Notes under the pieces: generated by a model
What the model saw: the letters and a program-made list of their open reading frames with translations, nothing else
What the model was told of the DNA's origin: nothing
Databases searched by the model: none
Shown here: one piece after another, positions 7,529 through 15,821 of the stretch
Layout: every line of letters starts with the position of its first letter
Position numbering within the stretch: position 1 is the first letter of the stretch
Position numbers and translations under genes: made by a program
DNA from: Bdellovibrionaceae bacterium UBA2466
Lineage (GTDB): Bacteria; Bdellovibrionota; FAC87; UBA2466
Length of the DNA: 19,859 nucleotides
Assembly: GCA_002342225.1 (NCBI GenBank)
Contig: DDPO01000110.1
Coordinates: 1 to 19,859, forward strand
Direction of reading: 5' to 3'

Positions 7529-8965
7529 TTAGATAGCTTTTAAAAAAATAATTGCCGTTATTAGACCGACTGCCCATGTAACTTTGTCTTTGAGAGCGAA
7601 AACTAGGGGGTCTTCTTTCACCAAACCCCTCGACCCTAGAATCCATATACGATTGATCCAGAATAATAGAACAGGGGTAACGAACCATAAAATCTGAGGG
7701 TGGCTGTACAACTTCTTTACCTCCCCGGTGCTCAAATAAAGGGCTAATATAAGTATTGAAAGTACCGAAGTACAAATTCCGGAAGTTTGGATTGTAATCA
7801 AATCTTGAGAATCATAGGCTCTGCGGCTTGTTGTGGATGCCGACAACAATTGAGCTTTTATTTCGGAAAAGCGTTTAATCATCGCCAGACCAAAAAAGAA
7901 AAAGACTGAAAAACTCAATAACCATTCGGACACGGAAACTTCGGATGCAAACCCCCCAGCAAAGATTCTTAAAGAATAAAATCCAGCTAAGAAAACAACA
8001 TCCATCACAAGTATTTTTTTTACCCAAAAAGAATACAAAATATTCATGAGCAAATAACAACCTAAAACATGAAACACTGAAGGTGACAGATTCCATGAAA
8101 ATACAACAGATAAAGTGAGACACGCAGGTATCAATAGAATAGCGGTTTTTAATGAAAGATTACCCGAGGCAAGCGGCCTATGATTCTTTGATTTTTGTCT
8201 CCGATCAGATGAGAGGTCACAAAGATCGTTAAAAACATAAACTGCCGAAGCAAGGAACGAAAAGGAAAAAAAGGTTTTTGCAGCCGCAATCCACGGTCCC
8301 CAATCAAAAAATCTATGTGCCGCGAAGACTGGTAAGAAAACCAACACATTTTTAACCCACTGATAGGGCCTCAACTCACGAACTAAAAATTTTAGGTTGC
8401 TGGATTTATCAAAAATAAATTCGGTGAGCTTACTTTTTGAACGAATCCGCCATGAGAGATAGGGCGATGGATTAATGGCAATAATCTTCTGACACTTATC
8501 CCAAACATCGAGATCACTTAAGCTATCGCCTACATAAGTGATTGGAGCGGAAGGGAACGTCTCTTCCAAAAATTTTAGTTTTGTTGAACCTTTCAAATTG
8601 ATATCCGATGTCCCTACAGAAACATCAAAAAACGGGTAGAGTTGAGCAATATTGAGAACGTCCTCGTTCAAAGAGGCCGAAATTAAAACAGTTTTTTCCC
8701 CTCGGCCCCTAGCCTCTTTGACTCGGTCTAAAACCTCCTGTCGGACAGGGAGGGTCGAATAATCCAGTGTGGTTTCAGTACTCAACCAACGTTTAAAACT
8801 TAATTTTCCGCCTAAAAGTTTTAGAGGAATCTTGAGTAAGTTAAGGGGAGCATGAGCGGCTAAATTGACGATTCTTTCCAATAGCAAATCAGTTTTAAGC
8901 AGTGAGTCATCTAAATCCACTGCAAAAACAGGCTGGCATTCGTCACGGAGAGGTTGTGCTCCCAC
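7529..8965 (-). CDS. HAD phosphatase fused to UbiA-family prenyltransferase (polyprenyl-phosphate phosphoribosyltransferase-like)
   Basis: Residues 12-170 are a HAD-superfamily phosphatase: motif I VDLDDS (16-21, nucleophile D17 and acid D19), motif II LISAS (94-98), and motif IV YVGDSLSDLD (144-153). Residues 195-478 form a UbiA-type multi-helix membrane domain. It has RPYQWVKN (199-206), the first Asp-rich motif NDLCDLSSDR (246-255) followed by HRPLASG (262-268), and KKILVMDVVFLAGFYSLR (316-333), the second motif region. The pattern resembles decaprenyl-phosphate phosphoribosyltransferases (Rv3806c type) more than quinone-forming UbiA enzymes. I infer transfer of phosphoribose from PRPP to a polyprenyl phosphate, with the HAD part removing the 5-phosphate. 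The start is GTG at 8965, supported by TTGGAG 8 bases upstream. The downstream Wzy-like gene follows after 15 bases. The exact substrate is not proven. Confidence 0.8.
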   Translation of the reverse strand: MGAQPLRDECQPVFAVDLDDSLLKTDLLLERIVNLAAHAPLNLLKIPLKLLGGKLSFKRWLSTETTLDYSTLPVRQEVLDRVKEARGRGEKTVLISASLNEDVLNIAQLYPFFDVSVGTSDINLKGSTKLKFLEETFPSAPITYVGDSLSDLDVWDKCQKIIAINPSPYLSWRIRSKSKLTEFIFDKSSNLKFLVRELRPYQWVKNVLVFLPVFAAHRFFDWGPWIAAAKTFFSFSFLASAVYVFNDLCDLSSDRRQKSKNHRPLASGNLSLKTAILLIPACLTLSVVFSWNLSPSVFHVLGCYLLMNILYSFWVKKILVMDVVFLAGFYSLRIFAGGFASEVSVSEWLLSFSVFFFFGLAMIKRFSEIKAQLLSASTTSRRAYDSQDLITIQTSGICTSVLSILILALYLSTGEVKKLYSHPQILWFVTPVLLFWINRIWILGSRGLVKEDPLVFALKDKVTWAVGLITAIIFLKAI

Positions 8966-8973
8966 GGCGGTGG

Positions 8974-8979
8974 CTCCAA
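8974..8979 (-). promoter_or_regulatory. Ribosome-binding site supporting the GTG start of the HAD-UbiA gene
   Basis: The minus strand reads TTGGAG, ending 8 bases before the GTG at 8965. No ATG in frame lies before the HAD motif I, so this site decides the start. Confidence 0.65.
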
Positions 8980-9017
8980 GGTAAAGAAATTTGAGAAGGA
9001 AAACAGGTGATAGATCT

Positions 9018-9045
9018 ATTTTAGAAGGAACCCAAAAGTAATCAA
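9018..9045 (-). promoter_or_regulatory. Candidate promoter for the HAD-UbiA and Wzy-like genes
   Basis: In the 113-base gap after the biotin carrier gene the minus strand has TTGATT (9040-9045) and TAAAAT (9018-9023) separated by 16 bases. Matches to the sigma-70 consensus are four of six and five of six. It would allow the glycan genes to be expressed apart from the carboxylase operon, although read-through remains possible since I see no convincing terminator in the gap. Confidence 0.4.
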
Positions 9046-9078
9046 TGAATAGTTATAACGCTTGGCGCTCGGATAGGG

Positions 9079-9591
9079 TTAGGTGGTTTCTTGCGGGCTA
9101 ATTTCCATCAGTACCGCTCCGGTCTCCACAGCTTGGCCTTCCTTAACCATGACGCTCTGGACCTTCCCACTAATACTCGCTCTTAATTCATTCTCCATTT
9201 TCATGGCTTCCATAACCATGACTGACTCTCCCTTTTCTACAGAGTCTCCTACTTTTTTTATCATTTTAACAATTTTTCCAGGCATCTTGGCGTAGACAAT
9301 ATTCTCTTGCTCAAGCTCGGTCCCTCGAAGAAGCCCCACAATTCTTCGATACTCGCTTTCTACTAAAAAATTTAAGTTACCTTCAGGCCTCGAGACGACA
9401 AAATCAGTTTTATTGCCCACGACATTGGCACTGAAAACTGCTTCCGGACTGACAAAAGTGCAATCATTTCCAAAAAAGGTCAAATCAACCGGTTGCTCCG
9501 TTTCATCACCAAAGGTCACCAAGAGCTGCTGATTTTTTGATTCGACACGGACTCGATATTCTCTTTCTCTATAACGAATATAGAACAACAT
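9079..9591 (-). CDS. Biotin carboxyl carrier subunit of an acyl-CoA carboxylase
   Basis: This subunit carries the biotin that shuttles carboxyl groups from the biotin carboxylase to the carboxyltransferase. Counting from the ATG at 9591 it has 170 residues. The last 70 form a biotinyl domain with the motif EAMKMEN; the biotinylated lysine is K131. The first 90 residues are mostly beta-strand-like and resemble the linker or BT region of propionyl-CoA carboxylase-type alpha chains rather than the Ala/Pro-rich linker of E. coli AccB. The frame stays open 12 codons further upstream, but the ATG overlaps the biotin carboxylase stop as TGATG and has AGGAGGGG 8 bases before it, so 9591 is the likely start. 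It is the last gene of the three-gene carboxylase operon. Confidence 0.92.
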   Translation of the reverse strand: MLFYIRYREREYRVRVESKNQQLLVTFGDETEQPVDLTFFGNDCTFVSPEAVFSANVVGNKTDFVVSRPEGNLNFLVESEYRRIVGLLRGTELEQENIVYAKMPGKIVKMIKKVGDSVEKGESVMVMEAMKMENELRASISGKVQSVMVKEGQAVETGAVLMEISPQETT

Positions 9592-11096
9592 CAGCGCATC
9601 CCCTCCTCTCGACCATAAGCTTTCCATCGGGAGTTCTCGTTGCTCTCTTTGGCACCTTTGTATTCTTTGCCATAAGCAGAGACAGCGGCCGCGACCAAAG
9701 CCATTTTTAACTCAGAGTCATTCGGGATTTTTTCTTGATAGTTGAAATCTTCTCCGATCAATCGAGTTGTGTAGTTACCACTTAAAAATTTAGGATTGTC
9801 TAAAATCTGTAAATGTAATGGAACATTTGTCTTAATTCCATTGAGTGTCGTGTCTTTCAATGCTGCTTTGCCTCTTAAAATGGCTTCTTGTCTGTCACGT
9901 CCCCACACTGAAACTTTAGCAATCATAGAATCGTAAAACACCGGGATGTCATACCCACGATACACATGAGAATCAACTCTAACCCCAATACCCATGGGAA
10001 ATTGAACGCCAGTAACTCTTCCTGCTTGCGGTAAGAACTTCTCTGGATCTTCTGCATTTATCCGAAATTCAATACTGTGTCCCCGTCGTTGCACTTCCTC
10101 TTGAGCAAAGGACAACTTTTCTCCGAAAGCAACCCTAAGTTGTTCTTTCACGATATCAATGCCGGTTACCCACTCAGTCACTGGGTGCTCTACTTGCAAT
10201 CTTGTGTTCATTTCCATGAAATAGAAATTTTCTTGATCATCCATCAAAAACTCGATAGTGCCCGCATTAAGATATCCAATCTCTCGAGTTGCCTTAACAG
10301 CAGCTTCGCACAACTTCATCCGTGTTTTTTCACTCAAAAAAGGACTCGTGCATTCTTCAATCACTTTTTGATGTCGACGCTGAACTGAGCACTCACGCTC
10401 AAACAGATGACAAACATTTCCATGAGTATCTGCTATTACTTGAACTTCAATGTGATGGGGTGATGAGACATATCTTTCCAAATAGAGTCGCCCATCTCCA
10501 AAGGCCTTGGATGCTTCTGAATGTGCACGTTGAAAGAGATTTAGGAACTCATCCTCCTTCATCACAAGCCGCATTCCACGCCCGCCACCACCAGCAAGAG
10601 CTTTAATCATGAGAGGGAAACCAATCTCTTTCGCTTTTTGAAAAGCCTCATTGGCATCAGTCATCCCATCTTTAGTTCCAGGGACTAAAGGAAGTCCACC
10701 GATATTGGCCATGGTTTTGCGGGCCTCAACTTTGTCCCCCATAGTTTTGATGGCCTTCGCTGAAGGTCCAATGAAAACAAGCCCAGCATCTTGAACGGCT
10801 TGAGCAAAAACTTCCTTCTCAGACAGGAATCCATAACCTGGATGAATAGCATCTGCTCTAAGAATTTTCGCTGCCTTCATCACAGAATCCACATTCAGGT
10901 AACTTTGAATTGAAGGTCCCTCGCCCACACAATAGGCCGCTTCTGCTCTAGAGACATGGGAGGACGTCCGATCTGCGGCTGAGTAAATAGCTAACGGGAT
11001 ATTTCCCGATTCTCTGATCGCGCGCATTACACGAACGGCAATTTCACCTCGATTAGCGACTAAAATTCTTTTGGGTTTTGTTGTTTTAATAGTCAC
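9591..11096 (-). CDS. Biotin carboxylase subunit of acyl-CoA carboxylase
   Basis: It carboxylates biotin on the carrier subunit using bicarbonate and ATP. The 501 residues contain the N-terminal domain ([17 protein letters not shown] at 10-26), HPGYGFLSE (85-93), and the ATP-grasp domain with its glycine-rich loop [11 protein letters not shown] (166-176). The catalytic region is [16 protein letters not shown] (293-308), followed by EFRINAEDP (343-351). Unlike human PccA it does not carry its biotin domain; that is a separate gene directly downstream. The start is GTG at 11096, overlapping the carboxyltransferase stop codon (GTGA, 4-base overlap), so translation is probably coupled. The last 50 residues are variable. 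It could serve a propionyl-CoA, acetyl-CoA or related carboxylase; the partner subunit favours propionyl-CoA. Confidence 0.95.
   Translation of the reverse strand: MTIKTTKPKRILVANRGEIAVRVMRAIRESGNIPLAIYSAADRTSSHVSRAEAAYCVGEGPSIQSYLNVDSVMKAAKILRADAIHPGYGFLSEKEVFAQAVQDAGLVFIGPSAKAIKTMGDKVEARKTMANIGGLPLVPGTKDGMTDANEAFQKAKEIGFPLMIKALAGGGGRGMRLVMKEDEFLNLFQRAHSEASKAFGDGRLYLERYVSSPHHIEVQVIADTHGNVCHLFERECSVQRRHQKVIEECTSPFLSEKTRMKLCEAAVKATREIGYLNAGTIEFLMDDQENFYFMEMNTRLQVEHPVTEWVTGIDIVKEQLRVAFGEKLSFAQEEVQRRGHSIEFRINAEDPEKFLPQAGRVTGVQFPMGIGVRVDSHVYRGYDIPVFYDSMIAKVSVWGRDRQEAILRGKAALKDTTLNGIKTNVPLHLQILDNPKFLSGNYTTRLIGEDFNYQEKIPNDSELKMALVAAAVSAYGKEYKGAKESNENSRWKAYGREEGMR
9600..9607 (-). promoter_or_regulatory. 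Strong ribosome-binding site for the biotin carrier gene
   Basis: The minus strand reads AGGAGGGG, 8 bases before the ATG at 9591 and inside the last codons of the biotin carboxylase gene. It favours this start over an in-frame one at 9627. Confidence 0.75.
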
Positions 11097-12643
11097 AGTG
11101 GAATATTTCCGTGTTTTTTGGGTGGCATTTTATCCCGTTTATTTTTTAACATCTCTAAAGCCTGTATTAGTTTCGGACGAGTGGTTTCAGGGAAAATAAT
11201 CTCGTCAACAAATCCCAATTCAGCAGCTTTGTAAGGTGTAGCAAAAGTATCTTCGTAATCTTGTACCAATTTTTTTCTCTCGGCTTCAGCGTCTTGAGCT
11301 TTTTGTAACTCTCCTCTAAAGACGATAGCCACTGCCCCTTCAGGACCCATCACCGCAATCTCGGCAGAGGGATACGTGAAGTTAACGTCTGAACGAAGAT
11401 GCTTAGAGGCCATCACACAATAGGCTCCACCATAAGCTTTGCGAGTAATGACGGTGATTTTGGGAACAGTTGCCTCTGCATAAGCATAAAGGAGTTTTGC
11501 GCCATGCTTAATAATTCCGCCAAATTCCTGCTCCGTTCCGGGAAGAAATCCGGGGACATCAACAAAAGTTACAATGGGTATGTTAAAAGCATCACAGAAG
11601 CGAACAAAACGAGCAGCTTTCAAGGATGCATTGTTGTCTAAACAGCCTGCCAGAACTTTGGGTTGGTTTGCAACAATGCCTACACTACGCCCCTTCAAAC
11701 TCGCAAAACCAATCACAATGTTTTGTGCATAATCTTTCTGTACTTCAAAGAAATAATTGTCATCTACGACTGCTTCTATGACCTCTTTGATGTCATAGGC
11801 CTGTTTTGGATTCTCTGGGATGAGAGTACGTAATTTGGTTTCTTTCCGCTCAGCAGGGTCGCTCGTTTTGATTAAAGGAACGTCATCCAAATTGTTTGAA
11901 GGCAAATAGCTTAAGAGTTCCCTGATGAGAAGAAGACAGCTTTTCTCATCGTCACTTGCGAAATGACAAACTCCACTTCGGGTACTATGAGTGACAGCTC
12001 CCCCTAACTCTTCCATGGTCACTTCTTCGTGGGTTACAGTTTTAATGACATCGGGTCCGGTTAAAAACATGTAGCTCGATTTTTTAACCATGAAAATAAA
12101 GTCAGTAATTCCTGGGCTGTAAACCGCTCCTCCTGCACAAGGTCCCATGATGCAAGAAATTTGTGGAACTACTCCCGAGGCCATCGTATTTCGATAAAAG
12201 ATTTCGGCGTATCCACCCAGTGATTCAACACCCTCTTGAATTCTTGCTCCTCCTGAATCATTAAGGCCGATAACCGGTTTACCGTTCTTCAGAGCTAGAT
12301 CAAGAAGCTTACAAATCTTTTTAGATTGTGTGCCCGACAGAGATCCGCCGAACACAGTAAAATCTTGAGCATAAACATAAACGTGTCGCCCGGAGATGGT
12401 GCCGTACCCCGTGATAACTCCATCACCTAGGATTTTTTTATTCTCCATTCCAAAATCGCTACATCGATGAGTCATGAACTTATCAAGCTCGACAAAACTA
12501 CCCTCATCGAGCAAAAATAAAATTCGTTCTCGAGCCGTCATTTTGCCGCGATCATGCTGCTGCTTGATTCTCTCGGCACCGCCAGCTAATTCGGCTTCTT
12601 GGTTTTTCTTATGCAGAAGTTGAAATTTTTCATCAAGGTTCAT
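11093..12643 (-). CDS. Carboxyltransferase subunit of acyl-CoA carboxylase, PccB-like
   Basis: It transfers the carboxyl group from biotin to an acyl-CoA. From the ATG at 12643 it has 516 residues, the usual length for PccB. Family motifs include [17 protein letters not shown], the CoA-site GGARIQEGV, and [29 protein letters not shown] is typical of propionyl-CoA carboxylase beta chains. The C-terminal half has [12 protein letters not shown], followed by [10 protein letters not shown] and the MGPEGAV segment. The frame is open back to a GTG at 12667 with an ATG at 12661; I prefer 12643 because MNLDEKF begins where family alignments usually begin, but no start has a strong ribosome site. It is the first gene of the carboxylase operon. 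Substrate choice (propionyl versus acetyl or methylmalonyl) is inferred, not proven. Confidence 0.93.
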   Translation of the reverse strand: MNLDEKFQLLHKKNQEAELAGGAERIKQQHDRGKMTARERILFLLDEGSFVELDKFMTHRCSDFGMENKKILGDGVITGYGTISGRHVYVYAQDFTVFGGSLSGTQSKKICKLLDLALKNGKPVIGLNDSGGARIQEGVESLGGYAEIFYRNTMASGVVPQISCIMGPCAGGAVYSPGITDFIFMVKKSSYMFLTGPDVIKTVTHEEVTMEELGGAVTHSTRSGVCHFASDDEKSCLLLIRELLSYLPSNNLDDVPLIKTSDPAERKETKLRTLIPENPKQAYDIKEVIEAVVDDNYFFEVQKDYAQNIVIGFASLKGRSVGIVANQPKVLAGCLDNNASLKAARFVRFCDAFNIPIVTFVDVPGFLPGTEQEFGGIIKHGAKLLYAYAEATVPKITVITRKAYGGAYCVMASKHLRSDVNFTYPSAEIAVMGPEGAVAIVFRGELQKAQDAEAERKKLVQDYEDTFATPYKAAELGFVDEIIFPETTRPKLIQALEMLKNKRDKMPPKKHGNIPL

Positions 12644-12732
12644 AGGCGCCGATCGAACCATTGGCACTTAATGAAGTCAAGAATGTTGAGGGTTTAACTG
12701 GGCAAGGACCATCGAAGTAACGCAACGCGCCA

Positions 12733-14406
12733 TCAGAGACGTTCCCACTTCACGGACTCTCGGTAATTGAAGCGATCCAATCTTTCACCCCACTCTACGT
12801 AGAGGTCGAAAGCTTGTTGGGCAGTTTCAAACTTTTTAAAAAACAAGGGGCTAACTTCTGAGGGGGAAATCTTCATATCCACAATGGCCTGATAAATGGC
12901 ATGTCCCAAAAGATGTCCTAAAATTTTTGCAGTCTTGTAATAAAGAGTATTCTTTTGGGGGGACTCTGGGAGAAATAAGACGACATTACTGGGTCTAGAG
13001 GCCATCTCCCAATTCAGATGCCAGAGAGCTAATTTAGCACTTTCAGTGTTTTCATCTTGATATTTTGTAGGCTTGCTCGCGAGATGTTTTTTGAGATCAA
13101 CTCGGCCATTACATTTTCTTTTAGGATTAATGATTTTAGCGCCCAAGAAACCTATCGCTTCCACCCAGACAAACCTGTAGAAATCGGACTTTGGATTTTC
13201 AAAAGTTGATGAGAAACCACTAAGCTCGGAGTGAAGATAAATGCTCGACTGAGCAGCTACATGATTAAGACTCAGAGAATTTAAACAAATGATATTTTTT
13301 CTTGGAATAAAATGACTTTTAAAAAGCTTTGCATATTTCAAATCAAGAGATAGGGAAACTTTTTGATCGTCCGATTCATCGGATGCATCCTGAGATAGAA
13401 GCTCTAGATCTAAAGGTCCAAAGATCTGAAAGCCCTCAAGTTTCGGTAATACTATTCCTAAAAACTTACCAATGACCGAAGTTAAATCTTGCACCTCATC
13501 TGAATAATCCATTTCCTCAAAAGCCTGAGCTGCACTTTCTAGTGGAGGAATTCCCCCCGTTTGAGCCATAAGTTCTGTCCAATTTAAATGGCTTTTAAGC
13601 TTCACCCAGGGGGGAGTATTCATCACACAAAAGATGTTTTTTTTGATTTGAACAACATCTACGAAGCTTTCTAAGCCCCGTTCAACGAGCTTCCAGTAAA
13701 TAGGCTCTACATTCTGATGCACAATAACGGTTCGCCGTTTGGCCTTCTGTTTCTTCAAAAGAGATCGAAATTCTTGAGGAAGGTGCTTCTCTGCAAGATG
13801 AAGATCACCGATCAAAACAAAAACAATCGCATTGGGATCTTTTACAGTAATTTCTGTGATTACTTTGGCTGCAAACTGGTCCCTTTTTTTCAGATTGGGC
13901 CGGATAGCACCGCCCGGGTGATTAATGCCTTTGATATCAATCTGGTGATCTCTGGCAAATTCAAACAGGGCTTTGTAGTGCTCCCACGGAAAACCCCAAT
14001 TGGCTTGAAAACCAATTCGCTTTAAAAACTCCTTTTCAGATAATTTACCCAGCAAAAATTTTTTCACCCAAACATCATGATGAGGCGTCAGCATCTCAAG
14101 CGCCAAAAAAACCCTCCGATTTTTCCGTTTTAAGACCCTGATGGAGTCTCTTAAAATACGGATAACGGTTCGCTGGGCCTGGGCCAGAGTATGGTAGTCC
14201 CCAAGGAAAATAACCTGCCCCTTTAAGACTTCTAATAAAAGCTCTCGTTTTGTGCTAAGTGCCGAATATTTTTGATTTTCTTTTGAATATTGCTTGAAAT
14301 ACTGTTTTAGCTCTGGCTGAAGTCCGCCGAACATAGAACTAGCATGTTCTTTCAACTTGTCGTACATACTGCGTTGAATCTTTATGAGAGCAGTTCTAGG
14401 TAACAT
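12733..14406 (-). CDS. ChaN/haem-binding-uptake-like protein with an extra C-terminal region
   Basis: Residues 60-260 resemble the ChaN (Cofac_haem_bdg, PF04187) and Tiki/TraB-like fold: VIFLGDYHTLAQAQ (65-78), FLALEML (100-106), NWGFPWEHYKALFEFA (136-151), and VLIGDLHLAEKHLP (197-210). The conserved GD-x-H pair stands where ChaN proteins bind haem or metal. Residues 300-557 have no family I recognise. They include a long acidic linker (325-345) and a C-terminal segment with YKTAKILGHLLGHAIYQAI (488-506). E. coli ChaN is a periplasmic lipoprotein; this one has no lipobox and no clear signal peptide from either the ATG at 14406 or the ATG at 14367 (MYDKLKEHAS). Its 5' end overlaps the longest reading of the divergent TolC gene, so 14367 is quite possible. 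Function is unproven. Confidence 0.65.
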   Translation of the reverse strand: MLPRTALIKIQRSMYDKLKEHASSMFGGLQPELKQYFKQYSKENQKYSALSTKRELLLEVLKGQVIFLGDYHTLAQAQRTVIRILRDSIRVLKRKNRRVFLALEMLTPHHDVWVKKFLLGKLSEKEFLKRIGFQANWGFPWEHYKALFEFARDHQIDIKGINHPGGAIRPNLKKRDQFAAKVITEITVKDPNAIVFVLIGDLHLAEKHLPQEFRSLLKKQKAKRRTVIVHQNVEPIYWKLVERGLESFVDVVQIKKNIFCVMNTPPWVKLKSHLNWTELMAQTGGIPPLESAAQAFEEMDYSDEVQDLTSVIGKFLGIVLPKLEGFQIFGPLDLELLSQDASDESDDQKVSLSLDLKYAKLFKSHFIPRKNIICLNSLSLNHVAAQSSIYLHSELSGFSSTFENPKSDFYRFVWVEAIGFLGAKIINPKRKCNGRVDLKKHLASKPTKYQDENTESAKLALWHLNWEMASRPSNVVLFLPESPQKNTLYYKTAKILGHLLGHAIYQAIVDMKISPSEVSPLFFKKFETAQQAFDLYVEWGERLDRFNYRESVKWERL

Positions 14407-14422
14407 AAATTCGAAATTTTCT

Positions 14423-15814
14423 ATGGGTACAAACTTGAACTCAACTATCTTTATGATATCTCAAGTTATCGTAACCTTTACTTTAATTTTTGCGGCTCAA
14501 AGCGTTATTGCTACCGAACCCCCGCCCTCCGAATCCGCAAAAACTGAAACCAATCTATCATCCATTTTAAAATCCACCCTTCAACAGAATGGGATGATTA
14601 AAGAGGCGGAGCAAGACATAGAAATAGCCCGGTCTCAAATTGAACTAGCAAGAGCGGCCCTATTTCCGAGAGCCAATGCGACTATTTTGGCGGCACCCAT
14701 GTTTGAAGTCAGAGGGGACACCAACAGTTTCACAACGAACACAAAAAAATGGGGTCCGCTTTTAATTGGAAGTCTTCAAATCACCGAACCCTTGTACTCC
14801 TTTGGAATGATTCCCAGCTATCAAAAAGCGGCCGAAGGTCAAATGGAAGCCAAAAGCGAATTAGCCCGTGCAAAACGCAACGAAGTCACTTTGATGGCCA
14901 AAGAGTTTTACTATGGGTATTTGATGGCAAGAGACTTAGAATCACTAGTGGATGATCTTATATCGTTCTTAGAGGAAGCAGTTAAGACCGCAGACGATTC
15001 TTCTGGCGAAAAGAAATCGAAAAACCCAGTGAAACCTCATGACCTGTACAAACTGAAAACTGTTCTAGCTGATCTCCAACAGAAAAAGCTTTACGCTCAA
15101 TCGGCCAAAAAAACGGCCGAAAAAGCCTTGGCGTGGGTAGCTGGAGCTTCCGTTGAAAATCTTGAGAATCTCGACTCAGGTGTGGAAGTCTATGAGAAAA
15201 AGTCCCTTGAAGATTACCTAGAAACAGCGAAGAAAAACCGTCCTGAGTTCAAAGCCATTTCTGCCGGCCTTAGAGCCCGAACAGCGCTTCGAGATGCGAA
15301 AGATGCTCAAAGTTATCCCGTTATTTTTGTCGGAGGTATGATTACCAAAGCATGGTCGCCCGTCGCAGACAAACAGATGTCCATTTTCGCGAACGATCCT
15401 TTCAATGGTATTCAGGGCGGACTAGGACTCGGTGTACGATTTGACCTTGAGTTTGCAAGGCAATCTGCGGAAGTTCATGAACAGCAAGCTGAGATCATGA
15501 AACTTCAAGCGACTGAAACCTATGCTCTACCCGGTATTGAGCTCCAAGTTAAAAAAGCCTTTTGGGAGCTTGAACAAGCGGCTCAAGGTTTAGAAATCGC
15601 AGAGAACAGAAAAAAACTAAGCAAGAAATGGTTCGTCTCAAACGCGATGGGTTTTTCTATTGGAATCACTCCGGCTAAAGACCTCATGGAATCACTCGAA
15701 GGCAGTGGTAACGCTAGAAAAAACTACATTGAAACTGTCTATGGTCTCAATATGGCTCTGGCTCGCTTAAGCCAAGCTGTGGGAACCGAAATTACCCAAC
15801 TTAAATATCAATAG
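14423..15814 (+). CDS. TolC-family outer membrane channel protein
   Basis: It is a member of the outer membrane efflux protein family, which forms a trimeric channel that works with an inner-membrane pump and a periplasmic adaptor. From the ATG at 14423 it has 463 residues. A hydrophobic stretch (about 9-29: FMISQVIVTFTLIFAAQ) ending near VIATE is a probable signal peptide. Two long helical repeats follow, the first with EAEQDIEIARSQIELARAALFPR, a classic OEP pattern, then LYSFGMIPSYQKAAEGQ. The second half repeats this layout. The frame is open back to 14384, but that would overlap the divergent ChaN-like gene; a start at 14453 is also possible. No clear ribosome site was found. No pump or adaptor gene is in the window, so the exported substrate is unknown. 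Confidence 0.85.
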   Translation: MGTNLNSTIFMISQVIVTFTLIFAAQSVIATEPPPSESAKTETNLSSILKSTLQQNGMIKEAEQDIEIARSQIELARAALFPRANATILAAPMFEVRGDTNSFTTNTKKWGPLLIGSLQITEPLYSFGMIPSYQKAAEGQMEAKSELARAKRNEVTLMAKEFYYGYLMARDLESLVDDLISFLEEAVKTADDSSGEKKSKNPVKPHDLYKLKTVLADLQQKKLYAQSAKKTAEKALAWVAGASVENLENLDSGVEVYEKKSLEDYLETAKKNRPEFKAISAGLRARTALRDAKDAQSYPVIFVGGMITKAWSPVADKQMSIFANDPFNGIQGGLGLGVRFDLEFARQSAEVHEQQAEIMKLQATETYALPGIELQVKKAFWELEQAAQGLEIAENRKKLSKKWFVSNAMGFSIGITPAKDLMESLEGSGNARKNYIETVYGLNMALARLSQAVGTEITQLKYQ

Positions 15815-15821
15815 AAAAAAA

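Noticed and set aside
7497..8349. Minus-strand frames of 66 to 92 codons in alternative frames
   Set aside because: They overlap the HAD-UbiA gene in other frames; its motifs are intact, so these are shadows.
10077..10606. Two plus-strand frames of about 100 codons
   Set aside because: They lie opposite the well-conserved biotin carboxylase gene, have no ribosome sites and no recognisable protein pattern.
9079..12667. Likeness to the mycobacterial region where accD4 lies near aftB and ubiA
   Set aside because: The carboxylase here looks like a propionyl-CoA enzyme with its own carrier, and no Pks13 or FadD32 is nearby, so the likeness is probably chance.
12668..12732. Possible terminator or promoter between the ChaN-like gene and the carboxylase operon
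   Set aside because: I found no hairpin followed by T residues and no convincing pair of promoter boxes with usual spacing.
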